From positions 218,238 through 282,237 of the forward strand of contig NZ_FXZD01000005.1 of NCBI RefSeq assembly GCF_900169145.1: a DNA stretch of 64,000 nt, given 5' to 3'. This stretch comes from Brevibacterium antiquum CNRZ 918 (GTDB lineage Bacteria > Actinomycetota > Actinomycetes > Actinomycetales > Brevibacteriaceae). Below, in pieces: positions 1 through 9,475 of the stretch. The notes under the pieces were generated by a model. That model did no database searches. It saw only the letters and a list, made by a program, of their open reading frames with translations, and was not told the origin of the DNA. The translations under genes were made by a program, and so were the position numbers. The number at the start of each line of letters is the position of its first letter. Within the stretch, counting starts at the first letter, position 1.

Positions 1-1043
1 TCGGAGGTCTTCTTGATCGTACCGGTGGCGTAGCCGTAGACGATGCCGACGATGAAGAAGCCGAAGCCGATGATGGCGGCGATGCCCGACATCAGTCCTG
101 ATTCGGGGCCGAATGCCCCGGCCTCGTCGCGGAGGAACGAGTCCTGGGGCCAGGCGAGGAGGAACAGGATCGCTGCGCAGGCGACGATGGACAGCACGGC
201 AAGGACCATGCCCCGCTTCTCGTTGGAGTCCAACGCCATCTTGACGTCGAAGTTGTCCGGATCGTTCTCGTCAGGTGCGTCGAGTTCCATCTGATCGGCA
301 CGTTTGGTCAGCAGGAGTTCGGTGACCAGGGTGATGGCACCTGCCACGACGAACATCGAGATGAAGTTGAAGTAGAAGTTCGCGAGCGGGCTGACGACGT
401 AGTCCGGGTCGATGATCTGAGCCGCCGAGGTGGAGAGTCCACCGAGGATTGTGTCCATGGAGTTGACCATGGGCGCCGCTGAATACCCGCCCGAGGTGGC
501 AGCGTAGGCGACGACGCAGCCCAGCAGAGGGTTGCGCCCCACCGCTTTGAACGCAAGTCCGCCGAGGGGAATCATGATCATGTACGAGGCATCCGAGGCG
601 ATCGATGCGGCGGTGCCGGCGAGTGCGACGATGAAGGTGATCCACTTCGGTGAGGCACCAGCGATCGTTCCACGCAGCATCGCCGGAATCAGACCGGACT
701 GCTCAGCCACGGCGACGCCGATGAGGACGATGAGGACCAGACCCAGTGGTGGGAACGTGACGAAGTTGTTCGTGGCTCCGGCGACGATCGCACGCAGGGA
801 CTCAGTGCTGAAGAGGTTGGTGACCGTCACCGTCTCATCGGTGGCCGGATTGACGGCCTGCAGGCCGGTGCCGGAGAAGATCGCCGAGAGCGCCATGACC
901 ACGACGGCCAGCGACAGGAACAGCCAGAATGGGTGGGGAAGTTTGTTTCCGGCCTTCTCGATGATGACCAGCAGGCGCATGAGCCAGTTGAGATCGGCCG
1001 GCCTTTTCGTTTTGGTGTCGGTGACAGCGGCGGTGCGCGACAT
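1..1043 (-). CDS. AbgT-family transporter, C-terminus cut by the window edge
   Basis: The minus-strand frame is open from the ATG at 1043 to the window start without a stop, giving about 347 residues of a family that normally has about 500. The family carries p-aminobenzoyl-glutamate or acts as an antibiotic-efflux antiporter in the inner membrane. Family-typical stretches are visible: NKLPHPFWLF near residue 38, FPPLGLVLIVLIG near 105, ASDASYMIMIPLGG near 150, and a GGYSAAPMVNSMDTILGG segment near 190. Several hydrophobic helices alternate with a charged loop near residue 270. A GAGGAG ribosome site precedes the ATG. It lies 273 bp from ino1 with no shared operon sign. Substrate cannot be told from sequence. 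Confidence 0.87.
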   Translation of the reverse strand, partial: MSRTAAVTDTKTKRPADLNWLMRLLVIIEKAGNKLPHPFWLFLSLAVVVMALSAIFSGTGLQAVNPATDETVTVTNLFSTESLRAIVAGATNNFVTFPPLGLVLIVLIGVAVAEQSGLIPAMLRGTIAGASPKWITFIVALAGTAASIASDASYMIMIPLGGLAFKAVGRNPLLGCVVAYAATSGGYSAAPMVNSMDTILGGLSTSAAQIIDPDYVVSPLANFYFNFISMFVVAGAITLVTELLLTKRADQMELDAPDENDPDNFDVKMALDSNEKRGMVLAVLSIVACAAILFLLAWPQDSFLRDEAGAFGPESGLMSGIAAIIGFGFFIVGIVYGYATGTIKKTS

Positions 1044-1264
1044 CGATGCTCCTCAGTGATTCGTACAGGGTATGTGCAGATGAGCCGGTCGGTGCCCCTC
1101 ATACAGTGGTCGAGACACGACTGATCTGTGGCAGGGGACACTGTGTGCACCGCCCAGTGTTATAGAGATCACTGATTGCGGCGAGACGATCTCATATCCT
1201 GGATCGACTGCGACATCCGCTGCGCTGGTGCAAGAGCATGTGCACGCCTGCGGGCAAAGAGAAA

Positions 1265-1290
1265 GCCGACCGCACGAAGGTGCGATCGGC
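1265..1290 (-). terminator. Rho-independent terminator of ino1
   Basis: An 11-bp stem (1265-1275 with 1280-1290, one G-T pair) closes a 4-nt loop just after the ino1 stop. On the minus strand it is followed by a T-rich tail (TTTCTCTTTG). Confidence 0.8.
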
Positions 1291-1316
1291 AATCTCAGGC
1301 CGCTGGGGCGTTCAGC

Positions 1317-2402
1317 TCAGCGTTCGAGGTTTCCTTGGATGAAGGCTTCGACTGCGTCGTGAGCAGAATCGTCGCCCGTCTGTTCCGGAGGCGACTTCAT
1401 GAAGTACGACGATGCCGAGATGAGGGCTCCGCCGATTCCGCGGTCGAGTCCGATCTTTGCCGCACGGACGGCGTCGATGATGACTCCGGCGGAGTTCGGC
1501 GAGTCCCAGACTTCGAGCTTGTATTCCAGCGACACCGGAGCATCACCGAAGTTACGGCCCTCGAGACGGACGAAGGCCCATTTGCGATCGTCGAGCCACT
1601 CGATGTAGTCGCTGGGTCCGATGTGGACGTTGCGGGGAGCGAGCTCGGCCGAGGTGTTCGAGGTCACGGCCTGAGTCTTCGAGATCTTCTTCGACTCGAG
1701 GCGCTTTCGCTCGAGCATGTTCTTGAAGTCCATGTTTCCGCCCACATTGAGCTGGTACGTGCGGTCGAGGACGACGCCGCGGTCTTCGAACAGTTTGGCC
1801 ATCACCCGGTGAGTGATGGTCGCACCGATCTGACTCTTGATGTCGTCACCGACGATCGGCACACCAGCGGCACGGAACTTCTCGTCCCACTCCTTGGTCC
1901 CGGCGATGAAGACAGGCAGGGCATTGACGAATGCGACCTTCGCGTCGATGGCGGCCTGTGCGTAGTACTCGACGGCCTCCTGCGAACCTACGGGCAGGTA
2001 GCAGACGAGAACATCGGCTTTCGCGTCGCGCAGCGCCTGTGCGGCGTCGACAGGTTCGATATCGGATTCGACGATGGTCTCGCGGTAGTACTCGCCGAGC
2101 CCGTCCAGGGTCGGTCCGCGTTGAACCTCGACTCCGGTCGCTGGCACGTCGGCGATCTTTATCGTGTTGTTCTCACTGGCCGTGATGGCCTCAGCAATAT
2201 CGGTGCCGACTTTCTTGCCGTCGACATCAAATGCGGCAACGAATTCGATATCACCGACGTGATAATCGCCGAATTCAACGTGCATGAGGCCCGGTACTTT
2301 ACTTCCTGGGGCCGTATCCCTGTAATACTCAACACCTTGGATCAGGGAAGAGGCGCAGTTGCCCAATCCGGCAATCGCGACTCGAATCGATTTCGTTCCC
2401 AC
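1317..2402 (-). CDS. ino1: inositol-3-phosphate synthase
   Basis: 361 residues, usual length for the compact actinobacterial enzyme. It converts glucose 6-phosphate to inositol 3-phosphate with an internal NAD redox cycle. The product feeds phosphatidylinositol and, in many actinobacteria, mycothiol. The N-terminal NAD-binding loop is [13 protein letters not shown], and the C-terminal half carries conserved blocks [12 protein letters not shown] and [12 protein letters not shown]. The start is GTG, with GGAGAG 9 nt upstream. It is a single gene between its own terminator and prfC. A pair of 19-bp direct repeats lies 100-140 bp upstream and may be an operator. Confidence 0.95.
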   Translation of the reverse strand: MGTKSIRVAIAGLGNCASSLIQGVEYYRDTAPGSKVPGLMHVEFGDYHVGDIEFVAAFDVDGKKVGTDIAEAITASENNTIKIADVPATGVEVQRGPTLDGLGEYYRETIVESDIEPVDAAQALRDAKADVLVCYLPVGSQEAVEYYAQAAIDAKVAFVNALPVFIAGTKEWDEKFRAAGVPIVGDDIKSQIGATITHRVMAKLFEDRGVVLDRTYQLNVGGNMDFKNMLERKRLESKKISKTQAVTSNTSAELAPRNVHIGPSDYIEWLDDRKWAFVRLEGRNFGDAPVSLEYKLEVWDSPNSAGVIIDAVRAAKIGLDRGIGGALISASSYFMKSPPEQTGDDSAHDAVEAFIQGNLER

Positions 2403-2502
2403 GTCTGTGATCTCTCCTTTGTCATTCCGGGTCTCCCCGAGCGTCAGGTCTCCCCAACTGGGGCCACCTTGAAATGACCCCGACTATTCATCTTAATGTC
2501 CT

Positions 2503-2543
2503 CGTCAAAACGGCGAGACGTCTTCGTCGAAACGGCGAGACGT
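2503..2543. promoter_or_regulatory. Two 19-bp direct repeats upstream of ino1
   Basis: CGTCAAAACGGCGAGACGT (2503-2521) is repeated with one change at 2525-2543, a 22-bp period (about two helical turns). Each copy begins CGTC and ends GACG, so each is itself a weak inverted repeat. The position upstream of ino1 suggests a regulator site, but I do not recognise it. Confidence 0.5.
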
Positions 2544-2588
2544 GTGATCGGCTGAGGGTTTGGCCTCCGCCGATCGCGGTGTGTGGGC

Positions 2589-4181
2589 TCAGCTGACGAC
2601 GAGCGGTTCCAAGACCAGATCCGGGTGATTCTTCTGCACACCTTGGAGACGCCACCTATCAGAGAACAGGGCGAGCAGCTCACCGTCAGACCGGTGCAGA
2701 ACCTCAACTGATCGTTCCCTTGCCAGAGTCGGCACGCATTCCGGTGTGGTGCGCCGAGCCAAGGAGAAGTTGAGGCGCTCCAGCGCACAGGGTGCATGGA
2801 ATTCGTTGTTCATCCGGTCCTCGGCAACCTCGAACTGCATCGGCCCGACAGCTCCGAGGACAGGGGCCTGGTCACCGCGCAGGTCAGAGCGCAGCACCTG
2901 AATGACGCCTTCGTGGTCGAGCTGTTCGATACCGCGGCGGAACTGCTTGTACTTCGAGGAGTCCTTGGCCTTGATGACCATGAAGTGCTCTGGAGAGAAC
3001 GTCGGAATGCCGGGGAATTCGACCTTCTTGTCCAAGTAGAGCGAATCGCCCACGCGCAGAGCACTGGCGTTGACAAGGCCGACGACGTCTCCTGGAAATG
3101 CTTCGTCGACGACGTCACGGTCACGGCCGAAGACCTGCTGCGCGTACTTAGTGGCGAAGGGTTTGCCGGTCGCGGCGTGGGTGAGCACGGAGCCGCGTTC
3201 GAAGACACCGGAACAGACCCGAATGTAGGCCAGCCGGTCGCGGTGGTTGGAGTCCATGCCGGCCTGGACCTTGAAGACGAACCCGGAGAACGGGTCGGCC
3301 ACGTCGCGGGGCACATCGTTCTTGTCCAGACGGGCCTCTGCGGCAGGCGCCAGGTCGACGAGCATGTCGAGGAGTTTGTGGATGCCGAAGTTGAGCACCG
3401 CCGAGGCGAACATCACCGGAGTCGATTTGCCGGCCAGGAACGTCTCTTGATCGTGGTTCTGATCTTCCATGTCGAGGAGATCGGATTCGTCGACGGCGGC
3501 TTGCCAGGCATCACCTTCGAGCTCGATGGCCTTGTCTGCTGCGTAGGTCTCTTCGCCGGCGATGGTGGCGCCGGCATTGGTGCGGTCGTACTTCGTGTAG
3601 TCACCGGTGAGACGGTCAAGAACACCCCTGAAGTCACCGGACTGTCCGACGGGCCAGGTCAGCGGGGTGGGCAGGAGACCGGTGCGTTCCTGGACCTCAT
3701 CCATGAGCTCCAGAGCGTCGAGACCGGCACGGTCCCATTTGTTGATCACGGTGATGATGGGAATATTGCGGTGGGCACAGACTTCGAAAAGCTTCATGGT
3801 CTGCGCTTCGAGCCCCTTTGCCGCATCGATGAGCATCACTGCACAGTCGACGGCGGAGAGCACACGGTAGGTGTCCTCGGAGAAGTCCGCGTGGCCCGGG
3901 GTGTCGACGAGGTTGAAGACCGCATCCCGGTACTCGAACTGCAGCGCGGCCGAGGAGATCGAGATGCCGCGGTCCTGCTCCATCTTCATCCAGTCGGAGA
4001 CAGTGGCGCGGCGACCGGCCTTGCCATGGGTCGCGCCGGCCTTGCCGATGGCTCGCGCGTGCAGGGCGAGCGCCTCGGTGGTCGTCGATTTACCCGCGTC
4101 GGGGTGCGAAATGACAGCGAACGTCCGACGGCGAGCCGCCTGGGTTCGAATGTCCTTGTCAGAATACTGGCCAGAAGTCAC
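2589..4181 (-). CDS. prfC: peptide chain release factor 3
   Basis: 530 residues from a GTG at 4181, normal RF3 length. RF3 is a GTPase that recycles RF1/RF2 from the ribosome after termination. The GTPase motifs are in order: SHPDAGKST (about 25-33), the switch region near DRGISISSAAL, DTPGHADFSED, and NKWDRAG. EF-G-like domains II and III follow. I chose GTG 4181 rather than the TTG one codon upstream because a TAAGAT -10 box ends 6 nt before it, implying a leaderless message. It lies upstream of ino1 on the same strand, but 186 bp with repeats separate them, so co-transcription is doubtful. Confidence 0.95.
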   Translation of the reverse strand: MTSGQYSDKDIRTQAARRRTFAVISHPDAGKSTTTEALALHARAIGKAGATHGKAGRRATVSDWMKMEQDRGISISSAALQFEYRDAVFNLVDTPGHADFSEDTYRVLSAVDCAVMLIDAAKGLEAQTMKLFEVCAHRNIPIITVINKWDRAGLDALELMDEVQERTGLLPTPLTWPVGQSGDFRGVLDRLTGDYTKYDRTNAGATIAGEETYAADKAIELEGDAWQAAVDESDLLDMEDQNHDQETFLAGKSTPVMFASAVLNFGIHKLLDMLVDLAPAAEARLDKNDVPRDVADPFSGFVFKVQAGMDSNHRDRLAYIRVCSGVFERGSVLTHAATGKPFATKYAQQVFGRDRDVVDEAFPGDVVGLVNASALRVGDSLYLDKKVEFPGIPTFSPEHFMVIKAKDSSKYKQFRRGIEQLDHEGVIQVLRSDLRGDQAPVLGAVGPMQFEVAEDRMNNEFHAPCALERLNFSLARRTTPECVPTLARERSVEVLHRSDGELLALFSDRWRLQGVQKNHPDLVLEPLVVS

Positions 4182-4187
4182 CAAAAT

Positions 4188-4193
4188 ATCTTA
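4188..4193 (-). promoter_or_regulatory. -10 box of prfC (leaderless)
   Basis: TAAGAT on the minus strand, 6 nt before GTG 4181. No ribosome site lies in between. Confidence 0.6.
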
Positions 4194-4309
4194 TCTCTCT
4201 TCTGTCCCTGAACGTGTGTCCGGTCAGTCACAGTTGTGTTCGGTGTGCGTATGCGGTTCCGCGGAGGCATCCAGCGTCCTGTCGGATTCTGCGTTTATGC
4301 TGGGTGGCG

Positions 4310-4684
4310 ATGACTGAGGAATTTGTTGAATACGCCGGACGCTCGGAACCGAAGGAACGCCTGCTCAAGGCCCTGCCGCTGATTCTCGCGGCGATCCTCG
4401 GTATCCCATTCCTGGTGCTGGCGATCAAGTTCTCCCTCTCGATGGGGCAGTACACGAAGTACATGTTCGACATTGAAACCTCCGCATGGTTCGCCACGGG
4501 CATGGTGCTGCTCAGCCTCTCCGGTGCATTCTGCCTCGTCGGCTACCTCGTCTTCCTCTTCATCGGCACCCGCAGGCGCACGTGGAAGTGGCGCATCTGG
4601 TGGTCCGTCGCGGCCTTCCTGGCCGCCGCGATCCTCCCGATCTGGTGGCTGTTCGCCGGCTACTTCACCAACGCCTCCGCATAG
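4310..4684 (+). CDS. small three-helix membrane protein, function unknown
   Basis: 124 residues. After a charged N-terminus (MTEEFVEYAGRSEPKERLLK) come three predicted membrane helices, at roughly 21-45, 58-83 and 92-115, with Arg/Lys-rich loops (GTRRRTWKWR) between the last two. I do not recognise a family. The ATG at 4310 is preferred over the longer frame from 4214 because the extra residues overlap the divergent prfC promoter region and look non-coding. It is divergent to prfC and convergent to hrpA. Confidence 0.65.
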   Translation: MTEEFVEYAGRSEPKERLLKALPLILAAILGIPFLVLAIKFSLSMGQYTKYMFDIETSAWFATGMVLLSLSGAFCLVGYLVFLFIGTRRRTWKWRIWWSVAAFLAAAILPIWWLFAGYFTNASA

Positions 4685-4754
4685 CCGCGGCTTCCGGTGC
4701 CAAGTCCTGCACATAGCGAGGTTACCTACCCGCAGTGTCACTTCCTCCCGTGAG

Positions 4755-4831
4755 TTTCGCACCCCACACCCGCAGCACCTAAACCTCTCGTTGCAAAGGT
4801 ACGTTGAGAGACTAACGGCGCGGGGTGCGTG
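4755..4831. repeat. Degenerate intergenic repeat, copy 1
   Basis: The element is bounded by inverted ends TTTCGCACCCC (left) and GGGGTGCG (right). Between them is CTAAACCTCTC ... GAGAGACTAAC, which could fold. A related arrangement occurs at 21567-21624, before ftsB. It lies between the 4310-4684 gene and hrpA. Confidence 0.4.
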
Positions 4832-4869
4832 CCCGCCCCAGCCACAGGCACGGCCACAGCCGCGGCTCA

Positions 4870-7800
4870 TCACAACTGCGCGAGGGCTTTCGCGATCCTC
4901 TTCTCCGACACCGGGTGGGCAGTACCCAGTGAGTTCGCGTAGAGGCTGACGCGCAGCTCTTCGAGCATGATGATCGTCTCCCGCCACTGGCTGGGCACCG
5001 AGACCACAATCTGTGACCAGTCTGCTTTCGCCAGTTCGGGGAACCTGTTGCCGACCTTCTTCATCACCGCATCTGCGCTGCCGCTGATGCGGTCCATGAG
5101 CTGTTTGTCACGCATCGGCGAGTTCTGCATTCCTTCGATGCGCACCACCTCCGCCTGCACCCATCGCGGTAGATCGCGAACCATCTGCCCGGTCATCGCG
5201 GCCACAGACTCCCCCGTGACCCGCGAGCCGCGCCATGCCTGGACATCGGCGAGGTTTGACAGGATCGCCAGGGACGAGGCCTTCGACACAAGCCGGTCGA
5301 GCTCGGTCGCCGACCGCAGCGCCTTCATCAGATGAGGCAGCAGGCTCGAGCACATCTGGGTCAGCGTCGCCTGCATGGTGGTTTCAAGCCGCCCGAACTC
5401 GTCGGCATCTGCCACCCAGGCTGTCTCCGCTGGTCCCAGTTCGGCCTCGACGACACTGCGGATCCCTGCCCTGATGAGTGCGTGGAGCAACTCGTCCGAG
5501 GATTTCTGGTGACCGGCGAAAACAAGTTTCTCATCGGTCGTCAGTCCCTCTCGCAGGTATTTCAGTGCCTCGTTCGTGCGCAGGCTCAGCAAGGTGATCA
5601 GTGCCTCGCGTGAGGCCAGTCGCGCCTGGGTAGCGGTGTCGAAGGCGATGAGGTCGACACTGGCGCCACGGTCGACCAGACCCTGCACGGCACCGACTTC
5701 CGCCTCGTCTGGACTGGTCAGCGTGCCGAACGACCATGAGGTCAGCCCCGTCTTGGCAGTGAACGAGACCTGCTTCGCCCGAGCCTTGCGCACCTGCGGT
5801 TTCGCCGTTGCCGTCAGCGTGGTCAGGTCCTCGCCGATACCCACGGTGGTCGTCCCGTCGACGACGCGGAAGCGGATCCGCAGGTGCGGTGGGATGCGGT
5901 CGAGGTCGAAGTCCTCGGCGCTCACGGTGATGGGCACGAGGTCGTTCAGGCCTCCCCCGCCTGCACGTTCGCTCAGATGAGCGGCCAGCACCTCGGGCAG
6001 CGCCCCGCGATAGGGAGTGAGCACGGGCAGGATGTCGCGGGCGACGTCCGGTGCGGGCACGAAGTAGCGGCGTTTGTTCTTCGGCAGCGACCGAATGTAG
6101 GCGGCGACGAGTTCCTCACGCAGCCCCGGGACCTGCCAGGAGAATTCTTCGGGATCCACCAGGGGCACGGCGGCTGCGGGCAGCTCAACGGTCACTCCGT
6201 CCTCGGTGCTGCCGGGTTCGAAGGAGTACCGCAGCTTCGCCATCGAACCGTCGACCAGTTCCCATTCCATCGGGAAATCATCGGCCACCGAGGCAGTCAG
6301 TTCCTCGCTGTCTTCACTGAGCAGGATCGACGTGGTCAGATCCAGCAGGTGCGAGTCGCGACGCTTCTGCTTCTTCCACCAGGCCCTGAAGTCCGCCGCC
6401 GAGGTGGTCGTGACCGGAATCCGTTCATCGTAGAATTCGAAGAGCGCATCGTCCTGATCGAGGACCCGGCGGTTGCGTGTGCGTGAGGCCAGCGCTTCCG
6501 CCTCATCGATGACCGTGGCATTGTGGTCGAGGAATCCGAAGTGTTCGTGCCAGTCACCTTCGATGAGGCCCTTGCGAATGAACATGTCACGTGCGGCCTC
6601 CTGGTCGAAGCTGCCGTATCCGACACGGCGGTCGGTCACGAGGGTGACGCCGTAGAGCGAGATCTTCTCATAGACCATCGAGCCGCCGGCCTTCTTCGAC
6701 CAGTGCGGGTCCGAGTACTGCCTGGTCACCAGGTCACCGGCCGCTTCGACGACCCAGTCGGGTTCGATCGCTGAAACGGTGCGCGCCCATAGCCTGGACG
6801 TTTCGACGAGTTCGGCGGCCATGACGAAGTCGGGCTTCTTCTTGAACAGGCCCGAACCGGGGAAGATCGCGAAGCGGGTGCCCCGGGTTCCCTGATAGTC
6901 CTTGTTCCGCTCTGACCTGGCTCCGATCATCGACAGCAGCCCGGACAGCAGCGCACGGTGAATGGCTGCGGCATGCGGGTCGAGCCTCGCACTGGCAGCA
7001 CTCTGCCCGGAGCCCTTCTCAGCCTCCTGCCCGCTGTTTTTCTTCCCGCTGCGCTTCTGCGCACTGAGTTCAGCGAATCCGACCTTGCCGTTGGCGCTCT
7101 TCGGCCCTGTCGTCGCTGCGGCAGCGTTCGACGCGGTCACTTTCGCAGCGCTCGCCTTCGGTCCCTTCGCATTCGACGCAGATCCAGGGCCCGCCTCACT
7201 ACGGCTCTGAGACCCGGAGGTCGATCCGGAGGACGCCGCGTCGTCGACAGCGGACGCCTCGACCGGGCGCCACACGGACTTGTTGACGCGGATACCGGCG
7301 GATCCGAGCAGGGAGCGCAGCTGACCGACAAGGTCCTGCCATTCGCGGATGCGCACGAAGTTGAGGAATTCGGCCTTGCACTGGCGGCGGAACTTTGAGC
7401 TCGTCAGCGCCGACTGCTGATCGTCCAAGTAGTTCCACAGGTTGAGGTAGCTCAGGAAGTCACTGCCCGGGTGGGTGAAGCGGGCATGCTTCTCATCGGC
7501 GGCTGCGCGCACCTCGGTGGGGCGTTCGCGGGGGTCCTGAATGGACAGCGCGGCCACGATGATGGTGACCTCTCCCCCACATCCCGCCTCGGCGCCGGCG
7601 ATGACCATACGCGCCAGTCTCGGGTCGATCGGGAGCAGGGACAGCTGCCGACCGGTCGGGGTGACCGTGATCGTTCCAGCCTTGTCGCTGGTCAGGGCAC
7701 CCAGCTCGGAGAGCATGGTGCGTCCGTCGCGGACGGCCTTGGCCTCTGGTGGGGTGAGGAACGGGAACTCGAGGATCTCCTTGTCACTCGACGCGAACCC

Positions 7801-9216
7801 AAGGTCGGCCATCTGCAGGATGACGCTGGCGAGATTGGTGCGCAGGATCTCGGGGTCGGTGAACTCGAGTCGCGAGTCGAAGTCGGCTTGCGAATACAGG
7901 CGAATGCAGATCCCGTCGCTGGTCCGACCAGACCGGCCCTTGCGCTGATTCGCACTCGCCTGGGAGATGCGTTCGATCGGCAGACGTTGGACGCGAGTGC
8001 GGTTGGAGTACCGGGAGATACGGGCGGTGCCGACGTCGATGACGTATTTGATGCCCGGCACAGTCAGTGAGGTTTCGGCGACGTTCGTGGCCAGCACGAG
8101 GCGAGGCCTGGAATGGGGTTTGAATACCTTCTGCTGTTCACCGGCGGAGAGGCGGGCGAAGAGCGGCACGACTTCCCAATTGCTCAGGCGTGGGCGCCCC
8201 CGCAGGTGAGCCTCGAGGGCATCGGCGGTGTCGCGGATCTCGCGTTCCCCGGAGAGGAAGACGAGAATGTCGCCGGGATCTTCAGCACTGAGTTCGTCAA
8301 AGGCTGCGATGATGCCTTCGGTCTGCTCCTCGGGCCCCGTTTCGTAGCTGCCCGATTCCCCCGGGCCGTCGACGTCGTCATCATCGTCATCGTCGATGAG
8401 CGGACGGTAGCGCACCTCGACCGGATAGGTTCGTCCCTCGACCTCGATGATCGGAGCATCGTCGAAATGCGCGGCGAAGGACTCCGGATCGATCGTCGCC
8501 GAGGTGATGATGACCTTGAGTTCGGGCCGCTTCCCCATCACTTCCTTGAGGTAGCCGAGCAGGAAATCGATGTTGAGACTGCGCTCGTGCGCCTCGTCGA
8601 TGATGATGACTTCATAGTCGCGCAGCAGTTTGTCCCGAGACAGCTCTGCGAGCAGGATGCCGTCGGTCATGACCTTCACCCGGGTCGATTCGGCGACCTG
8701 TGCGGTGAACCTCACTTGGTAGCCGATGGTCCCACCGAGATCCTCACCGAGCTCGTCGGCGATGCGATCGGCCACGGTCCTGGCAGCGATTCGCCGAGGC
8801 TGTGTGTGCCCGATCAGCCCGTTGACTCCCAGCCCCAGCTCGAGGCAGATCTTGGGCAGCTGGGTGGTCTTGCCTGACCCCGTCTCACCGGCGACGATGA
8901 CGACCTGGTTGTCGCGGATGGCCGCGGCGATCTCGTCCTTCGCAGCGGAGACCGGCAGGTTCGCCGGGTAGGTGACGTCGACGGACTGTGACTGGCGGGC
9001 GGCCGCCAGCCGGGCCCGGCGTTCGCGATGACCGGCGCCGGTGTTCTTGTGCCGCTGGTTCTTCCGCCGAGGCGAGCGCTTCGCAGATTGCCCGTCCTTG
9101 TCGGATTTCGCGACTTTGCGTGGGGACTGCGCTTCGGTCTGCGGGAAGCGCGTTTCGCCGCGCGGGGACGATCCGTCGGTGCGCGGGGGTGACGATGCTG
9201 AGTTCTCATGTGCCAT
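4870..9216 (-). CDS. hrpA: ATP-dependent RNA helicase HrpA
   Basis: 1448 residues from ATG 9216; HrpA proteins are usually about 1300. It is a DEAH-box RNA helicase of the cytoplasm. Visible parts in order are a basic, Ser/Arg/Lys-rich N-terminal tail (1-80), Walker A GETGSGKT (about 110-117), DEAH (about 207-210), the SAT motif (ITSATID), the helicase C domain with QRKGRSGRTSDG, and the long HrpA-specific C-terminal region ending in KRIAKALAQL. A Ser/Ala/Gly/Lys-rich stretch near residues 660-760 interrupts the C-terminal half and probably is a flexible linker. A 51-residue longer reading frame exists upstream, but the ATG at 9216 fits the family better. It is divergent to the DUF202 pair. 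Confidence 0.93.
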   Translation of the reverse strand: MAHENSASSPPRTDGSSPRGETRFPQTEAQSPRKVAKSDKDGQSAKRSPRRKNQRHKNTGAGHRERRARLAAARQSQSVDVTYPANLPVSAAKDEIAAAIRDNQVVIVAGETGSGKTTQLPKICLELGLGVNGLIGHTQPRRIAARTVADRIADELGEDLGGTIGYQVRFTAQVAESTRVKVMTDGILLAELSRDKLLRDYEVIIIDEAHERSLNIDFLLGYLKEVMGKRPELKVIITSATIDPESFAAHFDDAPIIEVEGRTYPVEVRYRPLIDDDDDDDVDGPGESGSYETGPEEQTEGIIAAFDELSAEDPGDILVFLSGEREIRDTADALEAHLRGRPRLSNWEVVPLFARLSAGEQQKVFKPHSRPRLVLATNVAETSLTVPGIKYVIDVGTARISRYSNRTRVQRLPIERISQASANQRKGRSGRTSDGICIRLYSQADFDSRLEFTDPEILRTNLASVILQMADLGFASSDKEILEFPFLTPPEAKAVRDGRTMLSELGALTSDKAGTITVTPTGRQLSLLPIDPRLARMVIAGAEAGCGGEVTIIVAALSIQDPRERPTEVRAAADEKHARFTHPGSDFLSYLNLWNYLDDQQSALTSSKFRRQCKAEFLNFVRIREWQDLVGQLRSLLGSAGIRVNKSVWRPVEASAVDDAASSGSTSGSQSRSEAGPGSASNAKGPKASAAKVTASNAAAATTGPKSANGKVGFAELSAQKRSGKKNSGQEAEKGSGQSAASARLDPHAAAIHRALLSGLLSMIGARSERNKDYQGTRGTRFAIFPGSGLFKKKPDFVMAAELVETSRLWARTVSAIEPDWVVEAAGDLVTRQYSDPHWSKKAGGSMVYEKISLYGVTLVTDRRVGYGSFDQEAARDMFIRKGLIEGDWHEHFGFLDHNATVIDEAEALASRTRNRRVLDQDDALFEFYDERIPVTTTSAADFRAWWKKQKRRDSHLLDLTTSILLSEDSEELTASVADDFPMEWELVDGSMAKLRYSFEPGSTEDGVTVELPAAAVPLVDPEEFSWQVPGLREELVAAYIRSLPKNKRRYFVPAPDVARDILPVLTPYRGALPEVLAAHLSERAGGGGLNDLVPITVSAEDFDLDRIPPHLRIRFRVVDGTTTVGIGEDLTTLTATAKPQVRKARAKQVSFTAKTGLTSWSFGTLTSPDEAEVGAVQGLVDRGASVDLIAFDTATQARLASREALITLLSLRTNEALKYLREGLTTDEKLVFAGHQKSSDELLHALIRAGIRSVVEAELGPAETAWVADADEFGRLETTMQATLTQMCSSLLPHLMKALRSATELDRLVSKASSLAILSNLADVQAWRGSRVTGESVAAMTGQMVRDLPRWVQAEVVRIEGMQNSPMRDKQLMDRISGSADAVMKKVGNRFPELAKADWSQIVVSVPSQWRETIIMLEELRVSLYANSLGTAHPVSEKRIAKALAQL

Positions 9217-9463
9217 TTCAGTTCCCAGCTTAACGTCTGCCCCCAGCGGGACGGGCGCACTCAACTGCGTGACGTTCACGAACGTTGCCTGTCGGTGTCC
9301 GCAGTCTGGTGCTGCAGGCATCCCAGTGTTGATCCTCGGGGATGGCCGGAGTGGCGAAGGAGCACGCATTCGCGGCGCCGAGCCCGACCCGGACGTCGAG
9401 GCTCTCGCAGAGGAACGGCGGCTGAAATCGTCGCACAGTGACTGGCTTTTCGACCACAGCGGT
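9217..9463. other. Shared upstream region of hrpA and the DUF202 genes
   Basis: About 250 bp between two divergent genes. Reading frames across it are shadows. The only signal I see is the -10 box at its right end, described separately. Confidence 0.4.
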
Positions 9464-9469
9464 TATCCT
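9464..9469 (+). promoter_or_regulatory. -10 box of the DUF202 operon (leaderless)
   Basis: TATCCT ends 6 nt before GTG 9476. There is no ribosome site in front of that codon. Confidence 0.45.
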
Positions 9470-9475
9470 CGATAT

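Noticed and set aside
2796..4211. Long plus-strand open frame opposite prfC (471 codons)
   Set aside because: Shadow of prfC caused by high GC; the minus-strand RF3 motifs are unambiguous.
9217..9369. 51-residue N-terminal extension of HrpA
   Set aside because: Lies in the shared upstream region, lacks family similarity, and the ATG at 9216 fits better.
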